A program made the translations under genes and the position numbers. Source: VYFG01 sp965204165 (GTDB taxonomy: Bacteria; Pseudomonadota; Gammaproteobacteria; Arenicellales; Poriferihabitantaceae). From it: a DNA stretch of 64,000 bases. Location of the stretch: positions 2,418,001-2,482,000 of the forward strand of contig OZ241969.1 of the NCBI GenBank assembly GCA_965204165.1, in the 5' to 3' direction. The notes beneath the pieces were generated by a model. It worked only from the letters and a program-made list of their open reading frames with translations, made no database searches and was not told the DNA's origin. The stretch's first letter is position 1. Each line of letters begins with the position of its first letter. Positions 34,866 to 43,806 of the stretch are shown piece by piece.

Positions 34866-35627
34866 CTACCCGAGGCTCAGCGCGGCATTTACCAGGATGT
34901 AGATTCCGAGCGCCAGCACGGCGAGGAAGAATACCCGGAGGAAACGGGTCTCGGACAGGCGCCGGCGCACCTGCTGCCCGAGCGCCATGCCGAGGAAGGC
35001 CGGCAGCAGGGCAGCAGTCGAGGTGAGACCGAGTTCCCCGTCGAGCAGGCCGTGGTTCCGGAGCGAGAGGGCAAGCGCCAGGGTCGAGACGGTGAACAGC
35101 ATCCCCATCGCCTGCACCAGTGCATCCCGCCCGAGGCCGATCGCCTGCAGGTAGAGCACGCCCGGGACCACGAAAGAACCGGTCATCCCGGTGAGAATGC
35201 CGTTCATCGCGCCGAAGGCCGGTCCGGCCCATACCTGCCAGGGTGAGGGGACCGAAATTCCCACCCCCGCGAGTCCTTGCACGGCATAGGCCGCCAGAAG
35301 GATTCCGAGGAGGCCGGAAAGCAGCGCGAGATCGACGCTGACGAGTGCTGCCGCGCCGACCCAGATCGTGACTGCCGCGGCGGCAAGAAACGGCCAGAGC
35401 CGTCGGATCAGCATCCGGCCATTGCCGCCGACCATTGCCTGCAGGAGATTGGTGGCAAGGGACGGCACGACCATCAGCGCCATGGCGGTTGTGAGGTCGA
35501 AGGCGGTCGCCAATAGACCGAGGCTCACGGTCGGGAGCCCCAGACCGACCACACCCTTTACCGCACCCGCGAGAAGGAAAACGGAAAAGATCAGTGCGAT
35601 GGAACCGGCATCCGGCATGGCAATCAT
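34866..35627 (-). CDS. TauE/SafE-family membrane exporter
   Basis: The ATG at 35627 (MIAMPDAGSIALIF) gives 253 residues, about the family size; an ATG at 35618 is also possible. Eight hydrophobic segments are visible, with the family repeat motifs GVVGLGLPTVSLGLLA near residue 25 and NGILTGMTGSFVVPGVLYLQ near residue 150. TauE/SafE proteins export sulfite, sulfoacetate or other organic anions. No sulfonate genes adjoin it, so the substrate is open. Confidence 0.85.
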   Translation of the reverse strand: MIAMPDAGSIALIFSVFLLAGAVKGVVGLGLPTVSLGLLATAFDLTTAMALMVVPSLATNLLQAMVGGNGRMLIRRLWPFLAAAAVTIWVGAAALVSVDLALLSGLLGILLAAYAVQGLAGVGISVPSPWQVWAGPAFGAMNGILTGMTGSFVVPGVLYLQAIGLGRDALVQAMGMLFTVSTLALALSLRNHGLLDGELGLTSTAALLPAFLGMALGQQVRRRLSETRFLRVFFLAVLALGIYILVNAALSLG

Positions 35628-35915
35628 TGTCGCCCGGAATGGCCGGATTCCGGTAACGATATGCCGGTCATGAACAAGATCCCGGGGTTGTCCCGTATCC
35701 CGCATGCAACGCTGGCTCTGGCAGCGGCGCCGGGCGGGAAGTAAAACCAGTCATTCTGTACAGAGGGGCCCGATCCTGCGGCGGATTCGTTTGCGCTCAT
35801 GCCATGTGTCCCGAAACTTCCCGTAAGGGCTCCCGTGTCTTCCAGTAGCGCCCAAAGTACATATCCGATGATCATCGCCCAATCGGTGCCGGGTTAAACG
35901 TTGTGAATCTACAGA

Positions 35916-36299
35916 TTATGCGATGTTGAGCTCCGTGCAACGGGCCAACACGTCATAATCCCTGTCACGGTGCAGTACCGGCACATCGGCGCGGATCGCG
36001 ATTGCAGCGATCAGGCAGTCGACCAGCCGGCGCACGGTTTCACCTTCCCGGCGGCAGCGACGGAACAATGTGGCGGCTTCCTCGTAGTGTACGGGGTCTG
36101 TGGGAAGAACGATTGCCCGGGCCAGCAGGCGACGGAGTAGATTAAGATGGTCATCATCACGCGCTCCGGCGAGCACTTCCATCCGGATCGCATCGCAAAT
36201 GACGATATCACCGTCAAGTTCGATGTCAACGCGGCGGCAGACGGCCGAGCCAGTGTCTCGAAGGAATTCGATCCAGGCCGAGGTATCGACCAGGATCAC
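35916..36299 (-). CDS. vapC: VapC-type PIN-domain ribonuclease toxin
   Basis: I chose the GTG at 36299 because it overlaps the VapB stop as GTGA; the protein is then 127 residues, the usual VapC size. The four PIN acidic positions are present: D5 in ILVDTSAWIEFL, E41 in DAIRMEVLAG, D94 in VDCLIAAIA, and the D112/D114 pair in RDRDYD. VapC toxins cut specific RNAs (tRNA-fMet or rRNA loop) when freed from VapB. Confidence 0.9.
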   Translation of the reverse strand: MILVDTSAWIEFLRDTGSAVCRRVDIELDGDIVICDAIRMEVLAGARDDDHLNLLRRLLARAIVLPTDPVHYEEAATLFRRCRREGETVRRLVDCLIAAIAIRADVPVLHRDRDYDVLARCTELNIA

Positions 36300-36499
36300 G
36301 TCGTGCGGCTGCTGCGCATTACTTCCAGGGTTCCCTCCCAACCCGAACCACGAAGGCATCTAGCCTCTTCAAGACCCAAGGGCTCGGCGGCGAGAGAACG
36401 CAAGGCCAGATTGACCGCCTCGCGCTTGGTATTCAGCCGATAGCGGCGCATGACCTCAGCGCAGGCCTCATCATCTATATTGATATTGGTGCGCGACAT
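36296..36499 (-). CDS. vapB: VapB-type antitoxin
   Basis: The start at 36499 (MSRTNINIDDEACAEVMRRY) gives 67 residues with a ribbon-helix-helix N terminus and a TKREAVNLALRSL helix. The C-terminal tail would block the VapC active site. An alternative ATG 18 bases upstream overlaps the -10 element and is unlikely. A perfect TATAAT ends only 6 bases before the ATG, so the mRNA is probably leaderless. Confidence 0.88.
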   Translation of the reverse strand: MSRTNINIDDEACAEVMRRYRLNTKREAVNLALRSLAAEPLGLEEARCLRGSGWEGTLEVMRSSRTT

Positions 36500-36522
36500 A
36501 CACCAATTATACACCATATGTC
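36495..36522 (-). promoter_or_regulatory. vapBC promoter-operator
   Basis: The inverted repeat GACATA (36495-36500) / TATGTC (36517-36522) flanks a perfect minus-strand TATAAT (36511-36506). It also holds two direct TGGTGTAT copies 11 bases apart. This is the usual kind of autoregulatory VapB site, here overlapping the start codon. Confidence 0.6.
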
Positions 36523-36687
36523 GGAGACAAGTGGCATTCGCCGCCCTGCCAACCCGGCAATTTACGCCTGCGACGTGTGTCAGCAGTCGTGGAGCGTTTT
36601 CACCGGTACTGTTCCCGGCGGTTCCGGTCTTTTATCCGGTTTGGCATGCAGCGCACCAGTCATCTTGCTTAGGACAGGATGGAGACT

Positions 36688-36705
36688 GCAATCGAAAACG
36701 ATTGC
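36688..36705. promoter_or_regulatory. Palindrome upstream of the 8-oxoguanine deaminase gene
   Basis: GCAATCG-AAAA-CGATTGC is a perfect 7-bp inverted repeat with a 4-base centre, 64 bases before the ATG. It may be an operator for a LacI- or other HTH-type regulator, or an RNA hairpin. It does not match the RutR-type sites. Confidence 0.4.
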
Positions 36706-36769
36706 GTGAATGGACCACGCGTCATGGAAAGGAAGTACACTTCGGAGCCTTTCACGGCCGGACCCAATT

Positions 36770-38128
36770 ATGCAACCGCCTGCTCGCCGCATCTGGTTCA
36801 GAAACCCGCTGGCTGTTCTTGCGGATGCCCCCGCGGACGGTGGCGTGGTGGTGGAAGGCACGGTCATTTCGGAAGTGCTTGCAGCCGGTGAAGAACCCAC
36901 GGACCCGGTGGAAGAGACCATCGACGCATCGGAGTCGGTGCTGCTGCCCGGGCTGATCAACACCCATCACCACTACTACCAGACCCTTACCCGGGCCTGC
37001 CCCCGGGCATTGGACAAGGGGCTGTTCCCCTGGCTGAAGAGCCTGTACCCGATCTGGGCCGGCCTTGACCTGGAAATGGTGGAGGTGGCCACGGAACTGG
37101 CCTGTGCGGAACTCCTGCTGTCCGGCTGCACCACCAGCGCGGATCACCACTATCTCTTCCCCCCCGCAGCCGCATCCGCCATCGATGTCCAGGTCGAGGC
37201 GCTGCGGCGGATCGGGCAGCGCGCAGTCCTCACGCGGGGCTCCATGAGTCTCGGCGAGGATCAGGGGGGGCTGCCCCCCGCGTCGGTGGTCCAGGACCGG
37301 GACGAGATCCTGGCGGATTCGGCGCGGCTGGTGGACCGGTACCATGATCCTGCGCCCGGTTCGATGCTGCAGGTCGCGCTGGCGCCCTGCTCGCCGTTCA
37401 GCGTGTCGCGGGAGCTGATGGTCGAGACGGCGGCCCTGGCCCGGGACCGGGGGGTCCGGCTGCATACCCACCTGGCGGAAACGGAGGACGAGAACGCCTT
37501 TTGCGAGCGCGAGTACGGCATGCGGCCGCTCGACTACCTGGAATCCGTGGATTGGCTGGCGGACGATGTCTGGCTGGCCCACGGGATTCACTTCAACGAC
37601 AGGGAGATGGGCATGCTGGGGGAGGCGGGCGTGGGCGTCACCCATTGCCCGAGTTCGAACATGCTGCTGGGTTCCGGGCAGTGCCGCACCCTGGAACTGG
37701 AGCGTGCGGGCTGCCGGCTGGGCCTGGGAGTGGACGGGTCCGCTTCCAACGACGGCTCCAACATGGTCCAGGAGGTCAGGCAGGCATTCCTGTTGCAGCG
37801 ACTGCGCTATGGCGCGGCATCGGTGAGCCACCTGGACGCCCTGCGCTGGGCAACCACGGGATCCGCAGGCTGCCTGGGCAGGACCGATATCGGGGCCATC
37901 GCACCCGGCATGCAGGCGGACCTCGCCCTGTTCCGGCCGGATGAACCGAATTTTTCCGGGGCGGGGGATCCCCTGGCGGCGCTGGTCCTGTGCGGCGCCC
38001 GCAAAGCCCACGACGTGATGGTGGCGGGGAACTGGCGGGTGCGGGCCGGTGAAATTCCCGGCATTGACCTGGCCGCGCTGCAGGCCCGCCACGGGGTACT
38101 GGCCCGCCGGCTGCAGGGAATCGGCTGA
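36770..38128 (+). CDS. 8-oxoguanine deaminase (amidohydrolase, AtzB/TrzN-like subgroup)
   Basis: The ATG at 36770 (MQPPARRIWFRNP) gives 452 residues, the family length; the longer frame adds unrelated residues. It is a metal-dependent amidohydrolase with LPGLINTHHHYYQTLTRA (HxH metal site, near residue 58). It also shows HTHLAETEDENAF near 250, LAHGIHFN near 282 and LGVDGSASNDGSNMVQE near 325. The HHHYYQTLTR form marks the 8-oxoguanine deaminase / hydroxydechloroatrazine hydrolase group. 8-Oxoguanine deamination gives urate, which fits the adjacent urate pathway. Confidence 0.85.
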   Translation: MQPPARRIWFRNPLAVLADAPADGGVVVEGTVISEVLAAGEEPTDPVEETIDASESVLLPGLINTHHHYYQTLTRACPRALDKGLFPWLKSLYPIWAGLDLEMVEVATELACAELLLSGCTTSADHHYLFPPAAASAIDVQVEALRRIGQRAVLTRGSMSLGEDQGGLPPASVVQDRDEILADSARLVDRYHDPAPGSMLQVALAPCSPFSVSRELMVETAALARDRGVRLHTHLAETEDENAFCEREYGMRPLDYLESVDWLADDVWLAHGIHFNDREMGMLGEAGVGVTHCPSSNMLLGSGQCRTLELERAGCRLGLGVDGSASNDGSNMVQEVRQAFLLQRLRYGAASVSHLDALRWATTGSAGCLGRTDIGAIAPGMQADLALFRPDEPNFSGAGDPLAALVLCGARKAHDVMVAGNWRVRAGEIPGIDLAALQARHGVLARRLQGIG

Positions 38129-38131
38129 CGG

Positions 38132-38935
38132 TCAGTCGTCCGGGTGGCCGAACTCGCAGAAGACGCCGCCGACAAATTCCACGCCCGGGGCAAACGGGTC
38201 GCCCGGTTCGGTAGCGGCTTCAACCTTCGCCCGGTAATCCTCCGCCGAGTCCCGGGGCATGTAGCCGACATGGCGCACCTTGTCGTTGCTGAAGAACCGT
38301 TCGCGGTTGTCCGAGATTCCGTAGATCACACTGTGGCCGATGCGTTCGGCGACGAGGCATCTCTCCACCAGCTGCACCAGGTCCCGGAAACTCATCCAGG
38401 TTGCCAGGTGGCGCCGGTCAGCAGGTTCCGGAAAGCATGAATTGATGCGCAACAGGGCCGATTCGATGCCGAACTTGTGGAAATACATCGAGGCAAGGTC
38501 CTCGACGAAGCACTTGGACACGCCGTAGAGCGAATCCGGGCGGTGGGGCGTGTCCGTGTCCGCGCCTTCCTCACGGCGCACGTATCCGACCGCGTGTATG
38601 GAACTGGCGTAGACGATCCGCCTGATGCCGTGCCGCCGCGCCGCCTCGTACACATGGTAGCCGCCCTTGATGGAGGACTCGAGGACTTCCGCCCATGGCC
38701 TTTCCATCGGAGCCGCGCCGAAATGGACGATGGCGTCGCAGCCTCCGACAATCTCCATGATGGCGTCGAAGTCACCCAGCTCGGCGGGCATGATCTCCTC
38801 GTGGGGTGCGGGTTCGCCCATGTCGGCACGGTCCGTCAGCCGGAGCGTGGTGGCGAGCGGCGCCAGGCCTTCGCGCAGGACCCGGCCGAGGTTGCCGGCG
38901 GCGCCGGTGATCAGCAGTCGATTGAATCGGGGCAT
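38132..38935 (-). CDS. udh: Uronate dehydrogenase-like NAD-dependent oxidoreductase
   Basis: The 267-residue protein matches the length and pattern of bacterial Udh, an extended SDR oxidising galacturonate or glucuronate to the aldarolactone. Visible: the NAD-binding TGAAGNLGRVLREGL, the SSIHAVGYVRRE block near residue 112 (SSNHAVG-type in Udh), and catalytic Y-x3-K in DSLYGVSKCFVEDLA. The C-terminal RFFSNDKVRHVGYMP segment is also typical. No other uronate genes are present. It ends 3 bases from the 8-oxoguanine deaminase stop in convergent orientation. Confidence 0.8.
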   Translation of the reverse strand: MPRFNRLLITGAAGNLGRVLREGLAPLATTLRLTDRADMGEPAPHEEIMPAELGDFDAIMEIVGGCDAIVHFGAAPMERPWAEVLESSIKGGYHVYEAARRHGIRRIVYASSIHAVGYVRREEGADTDTPHRPDSLYGVSKCFVEDLASMYFHKFGIESALLRINSCFPEPADRRHLATWMSFRDLVQLVERCLVAERIGHSVIYGISDNRERFFSNDKVRHVGYMPRDSAEDYRAKVEAATEPGDPFAPGVEFVGGVFCEFGHPDD

Positions 38936-39162
38936 GGCAGGTAACCGGACAGGTTCGGTGGTTGGTGAGCGCCGGATTCTGCGGGGTTATTCCGGCGGAG
39001 TCAAAGTGAAGGCGGCTGTAGATTCGGATAAGAGCGGGGACCTGTCGCAGCCGGGTTCGGAAGGGCGCGGTCCCGACCCAACCGGCGGGCTTCTGCGGCG
39101 GAACGAAATTCTGGGCAGCACGTTCCCGACCGGGATGATTCCGGCCCGCCGCCGAAGCGACG

Positions 39163-39192
39163 TTGCGCATGCCGCTGGGCGTCTGCTAGAAT
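39163..39192 (+). promoter_or_regulatory. Sigma-70 promoter of xdhABC
   Basis: TTGCGC (39163-39168), an 18-base spacer and TAGAAT (39187-39192). The start would fall near 39199, inside the operator at 39194-39209. Confidence 0.55.
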
Positions 39193-39193
39193 T

Positions 39194-39209
39194 CTGACCA
39201 AATAGTCAG
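39194..39209. promoter_or_regulatory. RutR-type operator of xdhABC
   Basis: CTGACCAAATAGTCAG is identical over 16 bp to the site at 32842. It begins one base after the -10 hexamer and ends 13 bases before the GTG start codon, so a bound repressor would block initiation. Confidence 0.75.
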
Positions 39210-39222
39210 GATTTTCTCCAGT

Positions 39223-40698
39223 GTGATCCGGTTTCTGCTCAACGACCAGGAAATTGCGCTTGCGGATTTCGGGGCCCAGACCACCGTGCTTGACTGGCTC
39301 AGGCAGGATCGTGGCCTTTGCGGCACCAAGGAGGGCTGCGCCTCCGGTGACTGCGGCGCCTGCACCGTGGTGGTGGCCGAACCGGCGGGGGAGGGACTCG
39401 CGTACCACTCGGTCAACAGCTGCATCACCTTTCTCGGCGCACTCCATGGCCGGCAGCTGATCACCGTGGAACATCTGTCGGACGGCGAAACCCTGCACCC
39501 GGTGCAGCAGGCCATGGTGGACCACCATGGATCCCAGTGCGGTTTCTGCACTCCGGGATTCGTCATGTCCCTGTTCGCGCTGGGCAAGGAGCCCCCGTTC
39601 GGCGGCGGTACAGAGCACCGGCAAGCCATACACGAACATCTCGGCGGCAACCTCTGCCGCTGCACCGGGTATCGTCCCATCATCGACGCCGCGCTGACAT
39701 CGACCGCGGCCGGGGTGCCGGACCGGTTTGACCGCCAGTCCCAGAAGACCCGCGCGGCCCTGGACGGAATCCAGTCCGGGGACGGCGTCGGGAGCAATGG
39801 GGGGAATATGCCCGGTGCCCCGGGGTTCCTGATTCCCCGGGACATGGATGAACTCTCACGGGCGTGTCTGGAATACCCGGATGCGAGGTTGCTTGGCGGG
39901 GGTACCGATCTCGCGCTCGAGGCGACCCAGGCGCTGCGGACCCTTGACAGGATCATTCTTCTTGACCGGGTCGCGGAACTCCGGCAGGTGACCGAGCGCG
40001 GCGGGTGGGTGAGCGTGGGCGCCGCAGTTTCCCTGACCCGTTGCCTGGAACTGTTCTCCGGGCACTATCCGCCGGTCGCCGATCTCCTCCTGCGCTTCGG
40101 TTCGCGCCAGGTCCGCAACCTGGGGACCCTGGGGGGGAACATCGCAAACGCCTCGCCCATCGGGGACCTGCCGCCGGTCCTGCTGGCCCTGGGGGCCGAG
40201 GTTACCCTGCAACGCGGGGACGACCAGCGGTCATTGTCGCTGGATGATTTTTTCCTGGATTACCGGGAGACCGCGCTCGGGCGGGGTGAGTTCGTGCGCA
40301 GCGTTTCCATGCCGCTGCCGGAGCCACGGCAGTTCTTCCGCGTCTACAAGATCAGCAAGCGGATCGATGACGATATCTCCGCGGTCTGCCTCGCCGTGAA
40401 CCTGGTGTTTGAAGACGAGGGGCAGGATGCCGTGATCCGCAGCGCACGAATCGGCGTCGGCGGCATGGCGGCCATTCCCAGGCGCGCCCCGGCCTGCGAG
40501 GCGGCGATGACCGGGAAGCCGTTCGATGAATCCACCGCGGCCGCGGCCGCGGCTGCCATTGACGGGGAATTCAACCCCATCGACGACGCCCGGGCCAGCG
40601 CTGCCTACCGCGCGACGGTGGCGGGCAACCTGTTCCGCCGCTGCCTGCTGGAGTACCGGGGGTCCGAATATCCCCTCAAGGTGACCGATGTCCATTGA
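39223..40698 (+). CDS. xdhA: Xanthine dehydrogenase small subunit (2Fe-2S and FAD)
   Basis: The protein is 491 residues with a GTG start (IRFLLNDQEIAL follows). Two 2Fe-2S domains come first, with C33, C39, C44 and C47 in GLCGTKEGCASGDCGAC, and CGFCTPG with CRCTGY near residues 107 and 147. The FAD domain begins near residue 190 (LGGGTDLALEATQ, then FGSRQVRNLGTLGGNIAN). It carries electrons from the molybdenum subunit to NAD+. It overlaps xdhB by 11 bases. Confidence 0.95.
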   Translation: MIRFLLNDQEIALADFGAQTTVLDWLRQDRGLCGTKEGCASGDCGACTVVVAEPAGEGLAYHSVNSCITFLGALHGRQLITVEHLSDGETLHPVQQAMVDHHGSQCGFCTPGFVMSLFALGKEPPFGGGTEHRQAIHEHLGGNLCRCTGYRPIIDAALTSTAAGVPDRFDRQSQKTRAALDGIQSGDGVGSNGGNMPGAPGFLIPRDMDELSRACLEYPDARLLGGGTDLALEATQALRTLDRIILLDRVAELRQVTERGGWVSVGAAVSLTRCLELFSGHYPPVADLLLRFGSRQVRNLGTLGGNIANASPIGDLPPVLLALGAEVTLQRGDDQRSLSLDDFFLDYRETALGRGEFVRSVSMPLPEPRQFFRVYKISKRIDDDISAVCLAVNLVFEDEGQDAVIRSARIGVGGMAAIPRRAPACEAAMTGKPFDESTAAAAAAAIDGEFNPIDDARASAAYRATVAGNLFRRCLLEYRGSEYPLKVTDVH

Positions 40699-42997
40699 AA
40701 GAATCCGGCTGGTCGGCCAGGCCCTGGCCCATGACAGTGCCCGCGGGCATGTCACCGGCGCTGCGGTCTATGTCGATGACCTGGTGCCGAGGGAGGGCCA
40801 GCTCCATGCATGCGTGGGCGGCAGTGCCATCGTCCGGGGACGGGTGAGAGCCATGGATCTGGCCCCGGTGCGTGCGGCGCCCGGGGTGGTGGACGTGATC
40901 ACGGCGGACGATGTGCCCGGCAAGCTGGATATCGGGCCGGTTTTTCCCGGGGACCCCCTGCTGGTGGCCGATGAGATCGAATTCCAGGGTCAGCCCCTGT
41001 TCGCCGTCCTGGCGACCAGCCACGAACTTGCACGCCGGGCGGTCGGCCTCGCCGAAATCGAATACGAGGAAATGGAGCCGGTGCTGGATATTGAACGGGC
41101 CATTGCCGACGAGTACTACGTGCGCCCGCCGCACCGGATGCAGCGGGGGAATGCCGTGGCCGTGCTCGATGGGGCGGCCAGGCGATTTCACGGCGAACTC
41201 AGGGTGGGCGGCCAGGAACACTTCTATCTCGAGGGGCAGGCCTCTCTCGCGATCCCGGAAGAGGAGGGCGGCATGACCATCCACACCTCCACGCAGAATC
41301 CCACCGAGGCCCAGAAACTGGCGGCGGATGTGCTCGGCATTCCCATGCACAAGGTCAACGTCGTCACCCGTCGCATGGGCGGGGGGTTCGGCGGCAAGGA
41401 AACCCACGGCTCGCCCTGGTCCTGCATTGCCGCGGTGTTCGCCCTGCGCAACGGCTGCGCCGTCTCCTGCAGGCTGTCGCGAAGGGACGACATGGTCATG
41501 ACCGGCAAGCGGCACAATTTTCTGAACCGCTACGACGTCTGCCACGACGGGGAAGGCCGGCTGGAAGCCATCCGCTACCGTCTTGCGGCGCAGTGCGGAA
41601 ATTCCCCGGACCTGTCCGATGCCATCGTGGACCGGGCAATGTTCCACTGCGACAACGCCTATTACATTCCGGATGTGCTGGTCGACGGTTTGCGCTGCAA
41701 GACCCATACCGTTTCCGCCACGGCCTTTCGCGGATTCGGCGGCCCCCAGGGAATGATCGCCATGGAGGCGATCATGGATGAAATCGCCTTCCGGGTGGAC
41801 AGGGACCCCCTGGACGTGCGGCGGGTGAATCTCTACGACACCGGGGACCGCAGCGTCACGCCCTATCACCAGCGGATCGATTCCTTTTCGGTTCCGCGCA
41901 TCCTGGACCAGCTTGAGGCCGAATCCGACTACCGGGCCCGCAGGGAACAGGTCCGTGCATTCAACCGCCTAAGCCCGGTGCTGAAGAAAGGCATCGCAAT
42001 GACCCCGGTGAAGTTCGGCATTTCCTTCACCGTGTCCCATCTCAATCAGGCCGGGGCCCTGGTCCATGTGTATACCGACGGAAGCATCCATCTGAACCAC
42101 GGCGGCACCGAAATGGGGCAGGGGCTGATGACGAAGGTGCGGCAGGTCGTGGCGGAAGAATTCCGGGTCAGCCCGGACCGCATCGCGGTGACCGCCACCC
42201 GCACGGACAAGGTGCCCAACACCTCGCCCACTGCGGCATCGTCCGGCACCGACATCAACGGCATGGCGGCACTGGACGCGGCGCGCACCATCCGCCGGAG
42301 GATGGTGTCGTTCCTGGCGGAAAAATACGGCACCGAGGAATCGGAAATTGCATTCCTGGATGACCGGGTGCATGTGGGAGGCCAGACTCTCGGGTTCGGA
42401 CAGGCGGCGAAGGAGGCCTGGCTCGGCCGGGTCTCGCTGTCCGCCACGGGTTTCTACCGCACTCCGAAGATCCACTACGACCGGCAGCAGGCATCCGGGC
42501 GGCCGTTCTACTACTTCGCCAATGGCGCCGCGGTTTCGGAAGTGGTCATCGACACCCTGACCGGGGAATCCCGGCTGCTGCGCGTGGACATCCTGCACGA
42601 TGTCGGGCGGTCCATCAACCCGGCCATCGATATCGGCCAGATCGAGGGCGGTTTCATCCAGGGCCTCGGCTGGCTCACCTGCGAGGAATTGAAATGGGAC
42701 CGGGAGGGGCGGCTCCTCACCGACGGGCCGGCCACCTACAAGATCCCGGCCATCTCCGATACGCCGCCGGTCTTCAATACCCGGCTGCTGACCGAGGCGG
42801 AGAACAGCGAGGAGACCGTCTTTCGTTCCAAGGCGGTGGGCGAGCCGCCGCTGATGCTGGCCATCTCCGCCTGGTGCGCGATCCGGGATGCCGTGGCGGC
42901 GGTGGGCGACTACGGGATTTTCCCGGAACTGCACGCGCCGGCCACCCCGGAGGAGATCCTGCGTGCGGTGGACGGGGTGCGGGAGCGGGCCCCATGA
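40688..42997 (+). CDS. xdhB: Xanthine dehydrogenase molybdenum-binding large subunit
   Basis: At 769 residues it is full length. Molybdopterin-binding segments are visible: GGQEHFYLEGQ near residue 178, RRMGGGFGGKETHG near 230, ATAFRGFGGPQGM near 345, and the catalytic Glu in FRSKAVGEPPLML near residue 719. It hydroxylates hypoxanthine and xanthine to urate. Its TGA overlaps the xdhC ATG as ATGA. Confidence 0.96.
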   Translation: MSIERIRLVGQALAHDSARGHVTGAAVYVDDLVPREGQLHACVGGSAIVRGRVRAMDLAPVRAAPGVVDVITADDVPGKLDIGPVFPGDPLLVADEIEFQGQPLFAVLATSHELARRAVGLAEIEYEEMEPVLDIERAIADEYYVRPPHRMQRGNAVAVLDGAARRFHGELRVGGQEHFYLEGQASLAIPEEEGGMTIHTSTQNPTEAQKLAADVLGIPMHKVNVVTRRMGGGFGGKETHGSPWSCIAAVFALRNGCAVSCRLSRRDDMVMTGKRHNFLNRYDVCHDGEGRLEAIRYRLAAQCGNSPDLSDAIVDRAMFHCDNAYYIPDVLVDGLRCKTHTVSATAFRGFGGPQGMIAMEAIMDEIAFRVDRDPLDVRRVNLYDTGDRSVTPYHQRIDSFSVPRILDQLEAESDYRARREQVRAFNRLSPVLKKGIAMTPVKFGISFTVSHLNQAGALVHVYTDGSIHLNHGGTEMGQGLMTKVRQVVAEEFRVSPDRIAVTATRTDKVPNTSPTAASSGTDINGMAALDAARTIRRRMVSFLAEKYGTEESEIAFLDDRVHVGGQTLGFGQAAKEAWLGRVSLSATGFYRTPKIHYDRQQASGRPFYYFANGAAVSEVVIDTLTGESRLLRVDILHDVGRSINPAIDIGQIEGGFIQGLGWLTCEELKWDREGRLLTDGPATYKIPAISDTPPVFNTRLLTEAENSEETVFRSKAVGEPPLMLAISAWCAIRDAVAAVGDYGIFPELHAPATPEEILRAVDGVRERAP

Positions 42998-43806
42998 ACT
43001 GGGTGGAGGCCATTGCGCGGCTGACTGCCGGCAACCGGGGTTTCGTGGTGGTCACGGTGCTGGAGACCCGGGGTTCCGCACCCCGGGACCGGCAGTCCAA
43101 GATGGTGGTCACCGGGGACGCAAGCCACGATACCATCGGCGGCGGGAATCTCGAATTCCGCGCCATCGAACATGCAAGGGGGCTGCTGTCACGGGGACAG
43201 CCCGGCAACGAGCGGCAGGTGTACACCCTGGGTGAGGATCTATCCCAGTGTTGCGGGGGACGGGCGGAGCTCCTCTACGAATGCTTTCCAGCCTGCGATT
43301 TCCTCGTTGCGCTGTTCGGCGCAGGCCATGTTGGAAGGGCCCTGGTACGGATCCTGGCGGGCCTTCCCTGCCGGGTCACCTGGTTTGACAGCCGGGAAGA
43401 TGTCCTGTCCGCCTCGATGGCGGAATCCGGCCTGCCCGGCAACGTCATCAGCCGGTTCATGGACAATCCGCATTGCGCGGTGGAGGAACTGCCTCCGGGT
43501 ACCCGGTGCCTGGTCATGACCCACAGCCATGAAATCGATTTCGAGCTCGTGGAGGCCATGCTGTCGCGCGATGACTTTCCCTACTGCGGCCTGATCGGTT
43601 CCAGGTCCAAGTCCGTGAGCTTCCGCAAGAGATTGTCGCGCAAGGGATTTTCCGATGCAGAACTCGCACGGCTCACCTCGCCCATCGGTGTCGATCTCGG
43701 CGGCGGCAAGTTGCCCATGGAGGTGGCGGTTTCGGTGGCCGCCCAGCTGCTCGGTCAGTACCGGGCAGAATCCCGCCGGCGGGGCGGCCTGTCCGCGGTT
43801 TCCTAG
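42994..43806 (+). CDS. xdhC: Xanthine dehydrogenase accessory protein XdhC
   Basis: The ATG at 42994 gives 270 residues; a longer frame inside xdhB is a shadow. It has the XdhC N-terminal domain (VVTVLETRGSAPR) and a C-terminal Rossmann domain (FLVALFGAGHVGRALV, then LIGSRSKSVSFRKRL). XdhC binds and sulfurates the molybdenum cofactor and delivers it to XdhB. Its TAG overlaps the guaD TAG on the other strand. Confidence 0.94.
   Translation: MNWVEAIARLTAGNRGFVVVTVLETRGSAPRDRQSKMVVTGDASHDTIGGGNLEFRAIEHARGLLSRGQPGNERQVYTLGEDLSQCCGGRAELLYECFPACDFLVALFGAGHVGRALVRILAGLPCRVTWFDSREDVLSASMAESGLPGNVISRFMDNPHCAVEELPPGTRCLVMTHSHEIDFELVEAMLSRDDFPYCGLIGSRSKSVSFRKRLSRKGFSDAELARLTSPIGVDLGGGKLPMEVAVSVAAQLLGQYRAESRRRGGLSAVS

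Noticed and set aside
40676..41869. 397-codon minus-strand frame
   Set aside because: It is antisense to xdhB, whose molybdopterin motifs are intact.
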